A stretch of DNA of 64,000 nucleotides, taken from NCBI RefSeq assembly GCF_000152265.2, contig NC_021592.1, positions 1,736,001 through 1,800,000 of the forward strand, read 5' to 3'. A program made the translations under genes and the position numbers. Of this stretch, positions 44,578 to 54,091 are shown in pieces (positions within the stretch are counted from its first letter, which is position 1; each line of letters opens with the position of its first letter). The DNA is from Ferroplasma acidarmanus Fer1. GTDB lineage: Archaea > Thermoplasmatota > Thermoplasmata > Thermoplasmatales > Thermoplasmataceae. The notes beneath the pieces are model-generated. The model had not been told where the DNA came from, did not search any database, and saw nothing but the letters and a program-made list of their open reading frames with translations.

Positions 44578-45687
44578 ATGGAACATGACGTATTCCAGTA
44601 TTACAGAAAAATGAGAAAGGAAAGCCCTGTGCATTTCAATAATGATACCGGTTCATGGGATGTATTTGATTATAAATCAGTTTATTTTGTTCTAATGAAC
44701 CCTGACATATACTCATCAGATCCATCATATGCCGGAAATATCCCGGAAAACAGGCAGGGCCCCGGGGCAAGTTTTATTACAATGGACAACCCTGACCATA
44801 AAGAACTCCGCAATGTAACGACACCATATTTCCTTACATCTAAAATAACTGGATACCGGGATATGATAGAATCCACATCAAAGAGGCTTATGGAAGGCAT
44901 TAATAAAAATTCAGACTTCATCAGGGACTATGCAGTTATGTTGCCGGTAACTGTAATCTCAGAATTGCTCGGAGTTCCTGAGAACGATCGCAGCAAATTC
45001 AAGGAATGGTCGGATTATATAATTGGAAACAGGTCAGATGCGGGATTCCAGGATCTGAACAGGTACATGTATTCTACAATGGCAGAAATTTTCAAAACCA
45101 ACACTGAAGACAATATTATTTCAACAATCAATAAAGGGTTATTTCACTCAGAGCCCCTATCAATTAACCAGAAAATAGGCTATGTTATGCTGCTTGTAAT
45201 AGGGGGAAATGAAACAACCACAAATTTAATAGGAAACATGGTTAAGGTTCTTTCAGAACATCCTGAAATTGCAGATAAGTTGAGGCAAGAACCAGAACTT
45301 AAAAAGGGATTCATTGAAGAAACACTGAGATACTACTCTCCCATACAGTTCCTCCCGCATAGATTTGCCGCACGGGATTCTGTTCTCAATGGACAGGAAA
45401 TTAAAAAAGGCCAGAGGCTATCCATATGGCTGGGATCAGCAAACCGTGACGGAGCAAAATTTGAAGACCCAGACACCTTTAACATGGAAAGGCAGAACAA
45501 TGACCATCTTGCTTTTGGCATGGGAATACATATGTGCCTTGGTTCACCACTTGCCCGCCTGGAAGCAGAAATTGCCCTTAATGATATTCTCAATAAATTC
45601 AAGCATGTAAAGATCAATGCAGAAAAAACTTCCATGTTGAAAAATCCCATGGTTTACGGATTCAGCACCATGCAACTGGATGATTAA
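44578..45687 (+). CDS. Cytochrome P450, CYP119/CYP231-like
   Basis: 369 residues, compact as in thermoacidophile P450s. The I-helix oxygen-binding motif is GGNETTT (209-215), ExxR is Glu248-Arg251, and the heme loop AFGMGIHMCLGSPLAR carries the proximal Cys320. There is no membrane anchor, so it is soluble. The substrate is unknown, and ferredoxin partners are not in the window. Start ATG 44578, 104 bp after the tRNA. Confidence 0.95.
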   Translation: MEHDVFQYYRKMRKESPVHFNNDTGSWDVFDYKSVYFVLMNPDIYSSDPSYAGNIPENRQGPGASFITMDNPDHKELRNVTTPYFLTSKITGYRDMIESTSKRLMEGINKNSDFIRDYAVMLPVTVISELLGVPENDRSKFKEWSDYIIGNRSDAGFQDLNRYMYSTMAEIFKTNTEDNIISTINKGLFHSEPLSINQKIGYVMLLVIGGNETTTNLIGNMVKVLSEHPEIADKLRQEPELKKGFIEETLRYYSPIQFLPHRFAARDSVLNGQEIKKGQRLSIWLGSANRDGAKFEDPDTFNMERQNNDHLAFGMGIHMCLGSPLARLEAEIALNDILNKFKHVKINAEKTSMLKNPMVYGFSTMQLDD

Positions 45688-45746
45688 TCTATTCATTATC
45701 CATTATTTTTTCCAAAGTTATATATAAAAATTGAAAATAAAGTTTA

Positions 45747-46427
45747 ATGTATCCATTTATAGAGAGGGAACCGGGATATGTTGTTGCAAAATTTCCGAAC
45801 CTTATTGAAGCAAAAGTTGTCTCCCGTCCAAATAGATTCATGGTAAAAGCAATGGTAGATGATAAGGAAGTGGATGTTCATATACACGATCCAGGAAGGC
45901 TTGAAGAACTTATATTTCCCGGGAATTCAATACTGATAAGGGAAACTAATGGTACAAAAACACATTATTCTGTAACTTTTTGCAAAAATGATGATATCTG
46001 GACATTTAACGATTCTAGATACCATTCCGGTATAGCCTCTATGTTTATCCAGGAAGGGTGGCAGAGGGAGGTTAAAGTGGGAAACAGCAGATTGGATTTC
46101 AGGCTTAACAATGCATACATAGAAGTAAAGTCTGCAACACTTGTAGAAAATGGGATTGCCAGATTTCCCGATGCACCCACCCTGAGGGGAAAAAAGCATC
46201 TTGAAACCCTTATGGATCTTATAGCCTCGGGTTATGAATCATTTGTTTTATTTCTCATTTTCAATGAGAATGCCAAATGTTTTCTTCCAAATACTGCCAG
46301 GGACCCTGAATTTTCACATGCATATTATTCAACTCTGGAACACGGGGTAAAATTCCAGTACCTGGTATTTTCATCCAGTGGTGGTGAAATTGTTTTAAAA
46401 GATTCAATATCCATGTGCAATCCCTGA
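45747..46427 (+). CDS. sfsA: SfsA-family protein
   Basis: 226 residues, standard length. It contains FPNRFMVKAMVDDKEVDVHIHDPGRL (N-terminal OB-like nucleic-acid-binding part) and the C-terminal nuclease-like core YIEVKSATLVENGIARFPDAPTLRG (PD-(D/E)xK-type E-x-K). Known in E. coli as sugar fermentation stimulation protein, a DNA-binding protein. The function in archaea is unknown. Short 34-bp gap to the M20 peptidase, same strand. Confidence 0.9.
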   Translation: MYPFIEREPGYVVAKFPNLIEAKVVSRPNRFMVKAMVDDKEVDVHIHDPGRLEELIFPGNSILIRETNGTKTHYSVTFCKNDDIWTFNDSRYHSGIASMFIQEGWQREVKVGNSRLDFRLNNAYIEVKSATLVENGIARFPDAPTLRGKKHLETLMDLIASGYESFVLFLIFNENAKCFLPNTARDPEFSHAYYSTLEHGVKFQYLVFSSSGGEIVLKDSISMCNP

Positions 46428-46461
46428 AAAACTCTTATATCATTCAAATGTATGACAAGGC

Positions 46462-47655
46462 ATGGAACTGGTTAAAGCATCAGATAGGGAATTTATAGTT
46501 GCAGTTGCACAGAGACTATTAGCCATTAAATCTATTTCACCACAATCCGGTGGAGAAGGCGAACTTAAAAAATCTCTGGAATTAAAAAAAATCCTGAACG
46601 AACTTGGCTATGACAGTTATAACGAGTATAATACCACGGACAATACCGGGACAATAAGGCCGAATATTGTATTAAAATTAGGGAGTTCCAGTAAAACCTT
46701 ATGGGTCATATGCCATATGGACACTGTTCCTGTGGGGGATATATCACTCTGGAAGCATGAGCCTTTTAAGGCTACCATAGAAGGAGATAGAATTTATGGC
46801 AGGGGGTCAGAAGATAATGGCCAATCAATATTTACCATGCTTCTTTTGCTCAAGCATATTAAAAGAGAGCAAATGAAAATGAACCTTAACGTAGCATTCG
46901 TATCGGATGAGGAAACAGGAAATGATTACGGAATTAAATACCTTATCTCGAAAGGCATATTCGCTAAAGATGATCTTATTATCGTTCCTGATGCAGGAAC
47001 AGAGGGCGGCTTTATTATAGAAACAGCAGAGAAATCCACCATGCAGTTAAAGTTTGAAATAAATGGCATTCAGGGCCATGCCAGCATGCCTGAAAATTCA
47101 TTGAATGCCTTCCGTGTAGCGTGCAAATTCATAGACCTGATGGATTTCAACCTGCATGATCAGTTCGGGAAGACAAATAAATTGTTCGTGCCGCCATATT
47201 CCACATTTGAACCAACAAAGCACGAACAGAATATTGATAACATTAACACTATACCGGGCAGGGATGTTTTTTACTGGGATTTTAGAATACTTCCCCAGTA
47301 TCCTGCAGACGAAATATTAAAAAGCATAGATGGTCTCATAGAGAAATTTTCCAAAACATCCGGTGCCAAAATTAAATACACTGTTATTGACAGGGTTGAT
47401 GCACCGGACCCAACACCTGATGGTGCTGAGATAGTAGTATTGTTAAAAAAGGCAATAAAATCTGTTATCGGGAAAGATGCCTTTACGGTAGGAATTGGTG
47501 GTGAGACATTTGCATCTTTTCTAAGGGGAAAGGGGTTTTCTGTTGCCGTATGGTCAACCACCGTAATTGAGAGTGCGCACATGCCGGATGAATACTGCCT
47601 TATACCACATATATTGCAGGATATTGAGGTCTACAAATATATTCTTTATAAATAA
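46462..47655 (+). CDS. M20 family metallopeptidase (ArgE/DapE-type)
   Basis: 397 residues. Metal site pieces are ICHMDTVPVGDISLW (His and Asp), GRGSEDNGQS (bridging Asp), FVSDEETGND (catalytic Glu pair) and VPDAGTEGG. A dimerisation domain follows at about 195-310, and a late His occurs in ESAHMPDEY. It deacylates an N-acyl amino acid or a dipeptide such as succinyl-diaminopimelate. The substrate is not set by sequence. T-run after the stop. Confidence 0.9.
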   Translation: MELVKASDREFIVAVAQRLLAIKSISPQSGGEGELKKSLELKKILNELGYDSYNEYNTTDNTGTIRPNIVLKLGSSSKTLWVICHMDTVPVGDISLWKHEPFKATIEGDRIYGRGSEDNGQSIFTMLLLLKHIKREQMKMNLNVAFVSDEETGNDYGIKYLISKGIFAKDDLIIVPDAGTEGGFIIETAEKSTMQLKFEINGIQGHASMPENSLNAFRVACKFIDLMDFNLHDQFGKTNKLFVPPYSTFEPTKHEQNIDNINTIPGRDVFYWDFRILPQYPADEILKSIDGLIEKFSKTSGAKIKYTVIDRVDAPDPTPDGAEIVVLLKKAIKSVIGKDAFTVGIGGETFASFLRGKGFSVAVWSTTVIESAHMPDEYCLIPHILQDIEVYKYILYK

Positions 47656-47662
47656 TAAGTTA

Positions 47663-47669
47663 TTTTTTT
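47663..47669 (+). terminator. T-run terminator after M20 peptidase
   Basis: Seven T in a row, 8 bp downstream of the TAA, in the convergent gap with threonine synthase. Confidence 0.45.
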
Positions 47670-47707
47670 AATTCCATCATGAAAATATAGTTAATAGATT
47701 TTAACTT

Positions 47708-48871
47708 TTATTGAAATATATCCTGTATACTCAATGTCTTATGTTCAGGAACCAGGCTAACGTCCTTCAATATGTTTCCTGTTAGTATGGATGCCACTGT
47801 ATCTCCCCTGCTTATTATTCCAGATTCCTTCAGTTTTTTTACGCCGGCTACAGATGCAGCGGAAGCCGGTTCACACCCGATTCCCGACCTGTCTATTTCT
47901 CTTTTTGCTTCCATTATCTGTTCATCCGTAACCTTTTCAACTATTCCCTTTGTAAACTCTATGGCCCTTTTAGCCTTTTTATAATTTACCGGATTTCCAA
48001 TTTTAATTGCACTTGCTATGGTTTCTGCCTTAACCGGATGAATAGTGTCTTCTTTTCCATTGATATAATCATAAAATGGTGACGCGCCTGAAGCCTGGAT
48101 TGCAACAAGCTTTGGCACATAGTCTATAACTCCGAGGGCTCTAAGGTCCATGAGGGCTTTGCCAAATGCAGATGTATTCCCGAGGTTTCCGGCAGGGAAC
48201 GTTATAAAATCCGGTTTAATCTTTTCCATGATCTCGTATATTATTGTTTTTTGCCCCTCTATTCTCCATGGATTTAATGAATTGAGAATATAAAAATCAT
48301 TCCGTTTAGCTATAGCTTTCTTCACATTCTCCATGGCGGTGTCAAAATCACCTTCAATATCCACTATGTTTGCACCGTATGCAATAGCCTGGAATAATTT
48401 ATTTGCCGAGACATTTTTGCCAGGAATCATTACATAACTCTCTATGCCACCAAAAGCACTATAGCTTGCAGCAGCCGCTGATGTATTTCCGGTAGAGGCA
48501 CAGAGGGTTTTATTAAAGTTAAGTCTTACAGCTTCAGAAACAGCTACTGTCATTCCCCTGTCCTTGAACGACCCGGTTGGATTTTCACCCTCGTGTTTGA
48601 GGAATATTTTATCAACTCCGGAGTAATTTGAAATTCTGGCATTGCGGTAAAGCATTGTATTGCCTTCTCCCCTTGTAATTATAGCTTTTTCCGGGATTTC
48701 GGGATGTATAAGATTCTTATATTTCCATACCCCCTTCATATTTGTTAATGAGTATTCCATATTATGATGGAACACATCAAGTATGTTTCCACATTTCCCG
48801 CATATATATATGTTGCTGTCTATGGTATATTCGGCATTGCAGGAAGGGCATTTCAAAACAGAATGAGTCAT
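47708..48871 (-). CDS. thrC: Threonine synthase
   Basis: 387 residues, PLP fold type II. It has an N-terminal zinc-ribbon-like segment, Cys8-x2-Cys11 and Cys24-x2-Cys27, then ITRGEGNT, and the PLP Lys103 in NPTGSFKDRGM. The phosphate-binding loop is PAGNLGNTSAFG. It makes threonine from O-phosphohomoserine. No hom or thrB beside it. Start ATG 48871. Confidence 0.95.
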   Translation of the reverse strand: MTHSVLKCPSCNAEYTIDSNIYICGKCGNILDVFHHNMEYSLTNMKGVWKYKNLIHPEIPEKAIITRGEGNTMLYRNARISNYSGVDKIFLKHEGENPTGSFKDRGMTVAVSEAVRLNFNKTLCASTGNTSAAAASYSAFGGIESYVMIPGKNVSANKLFQAIAYGANIVDIEGDFDTAMENVKKAIAKRNDFYILNSLNPWRIEGQKTIIYEIMEKIKPDFITFPAGNLGNTSAFGKALMDLRALGVIDYVPKLVAIQASGASPFYDYINGKEDTIHPVKAETIASAIKIGNPVNYKKAKRAIEFTKGIVEKVTDEQIMEAKREIDRSGIGCEPASAASVAGVKKLKESGIISRGDTVASILTGNILKDVSLVPEHKTLSIQDIFQ

Positions 48872-48961
48872 CTATTGGTTAATATAAAGTTATATAAATT
48901 ATTTGTCAAAACAGAAATGAAAAATATCCATGGAACTGGTTATTGATAATAATTAATAAAT

Positions 48962-49129
48962 CTAGACTGGCCAGAATACCTTTGCAAGTTCAACTATTAC
49001 TCCCATGGCTATTCCAATATAAATAATTAATTTCGGGTCTATGGCAGGACCTTTAATTTCCTCTTCATTGAAATAACGTATTAAACCTGCTCCTGACTGG
49101 AAGTTTTCATTCTGGTTGTCCTTTGCCAT
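48962..49129 (-). CDS. Preprotein translocase subunit Sec61-beta (SecG)
   Basis: A 55-residue ORF (58 if the ATG at 49138 is used). The text AKDNQNENFQSGAGLIRYFNEEE, then GPAIDPKLIIYIGIAMGVIVELAKV, matches the archaeal Sec61-beta layout: a cytosolic 'SxAGLIRYFxEE' block, the KGPxIDP turn, and one C-terminal transmembrane helix (about residues 34-52). It is the small accessory subunit of the SecYE(beta) protein channel. Just downstream of the membrane protein at 49192 on the same strand and near the signal peptidase. Confidence 0.9.
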   Translation of the reverse strand: MAKDNQNENFQSGAGLIRYFNEEEIKGPAIDPKLIIYIGIAMGVIVELAKVFWPV

Positions 49130-49191
49130 ACTTGTCATTAATTTAACACTATAATTTAAGTGTTTTGGTATGGTTGTAAAAGTAAACCCAT

Positions 49192-49788
49192 TTAGCTTTT
49201 CCTTGAATTCTGTATAGCGTCTATGAATCTGTCCGTGCTTATCTGGAGAACTATAATCTTGTATATTCCCGAATCCGTTAATATTTCAAAGTAATTGCAT
49301 TTAATCATGGATGGCAGTTCAGGATTAATAATAGAGTGGCTTTTTTTCCCCTGCCTTATTCCTGTTATGGAAAGGGAATTTATTTTTAGAAATGGTATAT
49401 ATGATAGCACATATGGATGTGAGTACTGATAAAATTCTATGAAATGGCCAACAAAAGCAACCTTTGCATCAATATATTTTTCATGTTCCAGTCCCTGAAT
49501 AATGTCAAAATTATTATTCTTTATTGATACATTAAATGTTGCTGTAGCATCCATAATATTGATAATCTGGCCCGGAGGGTATTTAGGTATTTTGCTAAGT
49601 ACTCTCAATTCCGAAAAATGGTTGTAATAGACGAATGGAAAAACGGTAAATGAAACACCGAGAATGAAAAATATGGCAGTGTAAAGAAGGAAAACTGCAA
49701 TAAAGTTCCTGGAGCTAAGTGAAACTATCAGGCCCAGTACAATTGACCCGGCAAATACTGACAGAAAGTAATATAGTTTCCTTATCAT
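49192..49788 (-). CDS. Membrane protein of unknown function
   Basis: 198 residues. Two N-terminal transmembrane helices (about 4-26 and 30-54, a tight hairpin) are followed by a soluble beta-rich domain of about 140 residues (INIMDATATFNVSI, YFEILTDSGIYKIIVLQIS). No family recognised. It lies between Sec61-beta and the divergent signal peptidase, so an envelope or export role is possible, but this is inference from position. Confidence 0.6.
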   Translation of the reverse strand: MIRKLYYFLSVFAGSIVLGLIVSLSSRNFIAVFLLYTAIFFILGVSFTVFPFVYYNHFSELRVLSKIPKYPPGQIINIMDATATFNVSIKNNNFDIIQGLEHEKYIDAKVAFVGHFIEFYQYSHPYVLSYIPFLKINSLSITGIRQGKKSHSIINPELPSMIKCNYFEILTDSGIYKIIVLQISTDRFIDAIQNSRKS

Positions 49789-49872
49789 ATATTTATAATA
49801 GTTCAGAATAAATAATAATTTTGTTACTATTTAAAAAACCCACCAATAAGCAAAATATTTTAATATATAAAA

Positions 49873-50721
49873 ATGCCATTACTGCATATGGGAAACGCAG
49901 GAAATAAAAGGAAATACAGGGTACTTACTATCATTTTCATTGCAGCAGTGATTATTGCCCTGGTAGGCATAACTGTATATTCCGGCGTTTTCCCTCCTGC
50001 ATCAGTTGTGGAATCGTACAGTATGGAACATTCAGCTCAATGGCAGTATGGAATTATAGATGAGGGAACTGTAGTGCTGGTAAAAAAAGTCAATAATATA
50101 AACGATATAGTAACCTATGTCCAGGGAAGAAGCAGCAATATTAGTACATACGGCGAATATGGAAATGTAATACTATACCACAACAGTGCACTGAATGTTG
50201 TGACCATACACAGGGCTATATTCTATCTGGAATGGAATGGAACCAGCCCGGAAATAGCAGGATACCATAACCAATCCTATATCCATTTTTATAAAGACAA
50301 TATAGTTCTGGATGGCATAGGATATGCACATAGAAATCTTATAGTCAATGTATCCGGTTACGCAGGCGATTCTGGATTTATAACTGTTGGCGACCACAAC
50401 CTAGCGTGCCTTTCTTATAATTCTGGCTACTATAACAGGACATACAATGCATATTATGCTTCTGACCAGAATATCTGGGGAATCAAGCCAGTGTCACTGA
50501 ACCAGATAGTTGGCAAAGCTTATGGGTATGTACCATGGTTCGGGCTGGTAAAGCTAAATATTCTAAGGCTAGAGGGTGAGTGGCCAAGGCAATATTACAC
50601 ACATGTTCCTGAGTATTCATATGCCGGGCTATTTCTCTCCATTGCAGCCATACTGACAATTATCCTGTTCCCCTATGGAAAGGTATACAATAAAGTCAAA
50701 AGAAAGACTAGAAATTCTTAG
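49873..50721 (+). CDS. Archaeal type I signal peptidase (S26B)
   Basis: 282 residues. The N-terminal membrane anchor is at about 17-36 and a second hydrophobic segment at about 245-262. The catalytic Ser50 is in ESYSMEHS, the His113 in VVTIHRAIF, and the Asp in VGDHN (174). The Ser-His-Asp arrangement (no Lys) is that of archaeal and ER-type peptidases. It cleaves signal peptides on the outer face of the membrane. Larger than usual (about 180-200), with an inserted region at 55-100. Its end overlaps the convergent kinase by 14 bp. Confidence 0.85.
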   Translation: MPLLHMGNAGNKRKYRVLTIIFIAAVIIALVGITVYSGVFPPASVVESYSMEHSAQWQYGIIDEGTVVLVKKVNNINDIVTYVQGRSSNISTYGEYGNVILYHNSALNVVTIHRAIFYLEWNGTSPEIAGYHNQSYIHFYKDNIVLDGIGYAHRNLIVNVSGYAGDSGFITVGDHNLACLSYNSGYYNRTYNAYYASDQNIWGIKPVSLNQIVGKAYGYVPWFGLVKLNILRLEGEWPRQYYTHVPEYSYAGLFLSIAAILTIILFPYGKVYNKVKRKTRNS

Positions 50722-51676
50722 ATATAACGTCCGGTTTCCCTGCTACCTTAAGATACACCGGTGTACACTTAAACTCCATTGCCGCATTTTTCATCTTTTC
50801 CATATTCTTCCTTTCCACTGCAACAAATACATTGGTTCCACCGGTCACTATATACGCATTCCAGAATTCAGCTTTCAGCTCCTCAACTTTCTCTATAAGC
50901 CTCTGCATTTCATCGGTAATTATAGACACACCAACTTCCCTTAGCATGGAGTGGTATTCCTGCGTATCTTTTTCACCTGCTTCAAATATGCCTTTAATAT
51001 CGCCGCTATCGGCCATTTTTTCAAGTTCCTTCGCCCTCAATTCAGAGTTTTTTACCCTTTCCGCATATTTTTCATGATTTATGATATTGCTGTGTATGGT
51101 ATCAGACGGTTTTCTATCCTCCGAAAATTTGCATGCAACTATTACAAAATCCTCAAAGTCCTCAGGCCCCAGGATTTCATCTGTTAATGATTCCTTTCCG
51201 TTGGCATGATTTATTGTAAAGCCGCCGAACATGCTTCTTCCAGCACTTTCAGATATCTGCTGCAGGTCGTTTTCGAAATTAAATATATTTATATTGTATT
51301 CAAATATAGATTGTATGCACTCGCCAATTGCGGCAGCACCTGCATCAGAACTCCCGCTGATCACGTTTTTGTTTTCAGATACAAATGAAACTTCAGAATA
51401 TTCCGGATGGCGCATAAGAATCTCATGCCTGTATTTGTCTATGACAACAAAGGGGGATCGTGGAGAATCGGGTGAAACCTCCTTTCCGTTTATAATGCCT
51501 GATTTCTGGTTAGAAAGGTACAGATCAGTTTTGACATATATATCATCATCAAGCCCTGTATATGCTATTCCTGCAGTTGTATGCCTGGGGAGGCGTTTCT
51601 TATTGTCCGATACTCCACCCAGAAGTAATATCCCTATAGTAGGATATGCCTTAACTTCAACGTAATATTTTTCCAT
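50708..51676 (-). CDS. Mevalonate 3-kinase
   Basis: 322 residues that resemble Thermoplasma mevalonate 3-kinase throughout: YPTIGILLLGGVSD, LPRHTTAGIAYT, the ATP/substrate loop VISGSSDAGAAAIGE, SAGRSMFGGFTI and AYIVTGGTNVFVAVE. At that last motif the catalytic Asp of decarboxylases (as in GDTGP at 25.9 kb) is missing, consistent with a kinase that phosphorylates C3 without eliminating. It starts the Thermoplasma-type pathway, whose decarboxylase is at 25773. Confidence 0.9.
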   Translation of the reverse strand: MEKYYVEVKAYPTIGILLLGGVSDNKKRLPRHTTAGIAYTGLDDDIYVKTDLYLSNQKSGIINGKEVSPDSPRSPFVVIDKYRHEILMRHPEYSEVSFVSENKNVISGSSDAGAAAIGECIQSIFEYNINIFNFENDLQQISESAGRSMFGGFTINHANGKESLTDEILGPEDFEDFVIVACKFSEDRKPSDTIHSNIINHEKYAERVKNSELRAKELEKMADSGDIKGIFEAGEKDTQEYHSMLREVGVSIITDEMQRLIEKVEELKAEFWNAYIVTGGTNVFVAVERKNMEKMKNAAMEFKCTPVYLKVAGKPDVISKNF

Positions 51677-51814
51677 ATTCTGAAATCAACTATAAGATAA
51701 AACCATTTTGTCTTAAATGGTAAAAATATTGCCACAGTACCGGTGTAATTTCCTTTTAAATGAATATAAAAAGAACCACCTAAACAATTATCTATAAGAA
51801 AAACATTACCTCAC

Positions 51815-52660
51815 ATGGATTATAAAGTCTCAGACATTATGACAAGAGACCCGCTTTGCTATACTGTTCCCAGTGCAATTTCAGACGTAATACAGGTACT
51901 TATTAAAAATAATATAACAGGCATACCGGTAAAGGATAATCAGAATCATTATCAGGGCGTAATAACGAGAAGGGATATTTTTTATAATCCGGATGAGACA
52001 CAGACAGCACTGGTGATGAGAAAAGCTCCTACTGTCAATGAAAACGATTCCATTAACACAGCAGCCAGGCAGCTTTATACGCAGAAAAAAAGGCATCTTG
52101 TAGTGGTTAATGATAAAAATGAAGTAACAGGCATACTCACACCGCAGAATTTTTTAAACATTATAAAGGAAAAATACGGGAAAGTAAAGGTTAAGGAGGT
52201 TCTGGAGTACATATCAGTGCCCATATGGGAGGATACACCTTTATCTGTTGCACTTCTTACTATGAACCTGTCCCAGATTTATTCCTTCCCTGTTGTAAAC
52301 AGGGGAGGCAAATTCACTGGCCTTGTAACGGACCGTGATATATTTGACAAGGTTAAAATGTACCAGACCATAGAATCCTCGGAATCAGGAATAGCAGATG
52401 ATGAAGACCCCTGGTCATGGGATGGAATAAAGAATGTGTTTACATATTTTATAGCAAAATCAAATATTACAGTTCCTGACATACCTGTAAAAAAACTTAT
52501 GGTGGGTTCACCTAAAGTAATTTACCTGGAATCTGACCTGGAGGACGCCGTTAAACTGATGTCAAGCGAAAATTATAACCAGCTACCAGTCCTTACAGGC
52601 CATGGTGAGATTTACGGTATGCTATACGATATAGAAATCATGAAAATTTTCAAGGATTAA
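51815..52660 (+). CDS. Four-CBS-domain protein
   Basis: 281 residues with four CBS domains (about 5-55, 65-120, 130-185 and 225-280), so two Bateman modules and no effector domain. Each shows the typical 'GIxT/DRDI' end (VITRRDIF, GILTPQNFL, GLVTDRDIF, GMLYDIEI). Likely an adenine-nucleotide-sensing regulator of unknown target. The stop is one base before the ATG of glycyl-tRNA synthetase, so they form an operon. Confidence 0.9.
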   Translation: MDYKVSDIMTRDPLCYTVPSAISDVIQVLIKNNITGIPVKDNQNHYQGVITRRDIFYNPDETQTALVMRKAPTVNENDSINTAARQLYTQKKRHLVVVNDKNEVTGILTPQNFLNIIKEKYGKVKVKEVLEYISVPIWEDTPLSVALLTMNLSQIYSFPVVNRGGKFTGLVTDRDIFDKVKMYQTIESSESGIADDEDPWSWDGIKNVFTYFIAKSNITVPDIPVKKLMVGSPKVIYLESDLEDAVKLMSSENYNQLPVLTGHGEIYGMLYDIEIMKIFKD

Positions 52661-52661
52661 T

Positions 52662-54086
52662 ATGTACGATGATATAGTTGAACTGGCAAAAAGGCGGGGA
52701 TTTTTCTGGCCATCATTTTCAATATACGGTGGGTTCGCTGGTTTTTATGATTATGGCCCCCTTGGCGTATTATTAAAAGACAATATTATACGTACATGGA
52801 AGGAATCCTACATGGAGGATGGGGCAATATTCCTTGATTCGCCGAATATAACTCCTGAACCTGTCTTCAGGGCATCCGGACATCTTGCAAGATTTTCAGA
52901 TCTGGCTGCTGAATGTGAAAAGTGCAAGAGCAAATTTAAATTTGAATCAGTGCTGGCATTCAATAAACAGGATATTATCCCTGCAAATCTTGAGGAAGCA
53001 AAGGAAATGGCATCCGATACATATCTCAAATGCCCTGTATGCGGGAGCCGCATAACAAACATTTATGATTTTAACCTTATGTACAAAGTATCTGGCGATT
53101 ATTATCTGAGGCCGGAAACTGCACAGGGAATATTTGTAAATTTTAAATTGCTTTTCAATTATAACAGGGGGAAGCTACCAATGATTGTGGGGCAGGCAGG
53201 GAAAGGCTTCAGAAATGAAATTTCGCCCAGGCAAAGCCTTATCCGGCTCAGGGAATTTAATCAGTGTGAAATCGAGGTTTTTCTTGACCCTGAAAACCTT
53301 GAGTTTAAAAGCCTCTACGATTATAAAAAAATTAAAATAAAGCCAAATACCGGAGAGGAGCTGGATATTACTGTAAAGGAAGCATTTGAGAGAGGATTAA
53401 TCAGCAGCCAGGCATTTGCATATTTTGTACTTAAAACCCAGAACATACTTGAAAATATCGGCATTGAAAGCAGCAAACTGAGATTCAGGCAACATGATCC
53501 AGATGAAAGGGCGCACTATGCTTCTGATTCATGGGATGCTGAAGGGTTAATAGACAATGAATGGTTCGAAATTGTAGGGATTGCAAACAGGACAGATTTC
53601 GATTTGAACAACCACCAGTCAAGTTCCGGTGAGACCATGACAACAAAAATAGAGGAAAGAGAATTCATTCCATATGTCATAGAGCCGTCATACGGGATAG
53701 ACAGGATTCTTCTCACACTGATGGCACAGTCACTTGAAACCAGGGATGGAAAGAATGTCCTTAAAATCCCTTATCCTGTAGCCCCATATCATTTTGCAGT
53801 GTTTCCACTGATGAAAAAAGAAAATTTGAAGGAAAAGGCAGAATATATTTATGAAAATATGAAAAAACAGGATAAATATATAGTATACGATGAGGCGGGC
53901 ACAATAGGAAAAAGATACGCCAGGCAGGATGAGATTGGAACCCCATACTGCATAACCGTTGATTACCAGACACTTGAAGACAATACAGTAACGGTAAGGT
54001 CAAGGGATACGGCAGAACAAAAAAGAATAAAAATAGAAGAACTGCTGGATCTGGATTTTATAAATTCATATATTTATAAAAAATAA
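52662..54086 (+). CDS. glyS: Glycyl-tRNA synthetase (archaeal/eukaryotic type)
   Basis: 474 residues, class II. It begins at the GFFWPSFSIYGG motif. Class II motif 2 lies around GKGFRNEISPRQSLIRLREFNQCE, motif 3 is EPSYGIDRILL, and the C-terminal anticodon domain begins at VAPYHFAVFPL. An inserted CxxC...CxxC zinc-binding pair (CEKCKSKF, CPVCGSR) is present. Attaches Gly to tRNA-Gly. Second gene of a CBS-glyS operon. Confidence 0.95.
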   Translation: MYDDIVELAKRRGFFWPSFSIYGGFAGFYDYGPLGVLLKDNIIRTWKESYMEDGAIFLDSPNITPEPVFRASGHLARFSDLAAECEKCKSKFKFESVLAFNKQDIIPANLEEAKEMASDTYLKCPVCGSRITNIYDFNLMYKVSGDYYLRPETAQGIFVNFKLLFNYNRGKLPMIVGQAGKGFRNEISPRQSLIRLREFNQCEIEVFLDPENLEFKSLYDYKKIKIKPNTGEELDITVKEAFERGLISSQAFAYFVLKTQNILENIGIESSKLRFRQHDPDERAHYASDSWDAEGLIDNEWFEIVGIANRTDFDLNNHQSSSGETMTTKIEEREFIPYVIEPSYGIDRILLTLMAQSLETRDGKNVLKIPYPVAPYHFAVFPLMKKENLKEKAEYIYENMKKQDKYIVYDEAGTIGKRYARQDEIGTPYCITVDYQTLEDNTVTVRSRDTAEQKRIKIEELLDLDFINSYIYKK

Positions 54087-54091
54087 AATTT

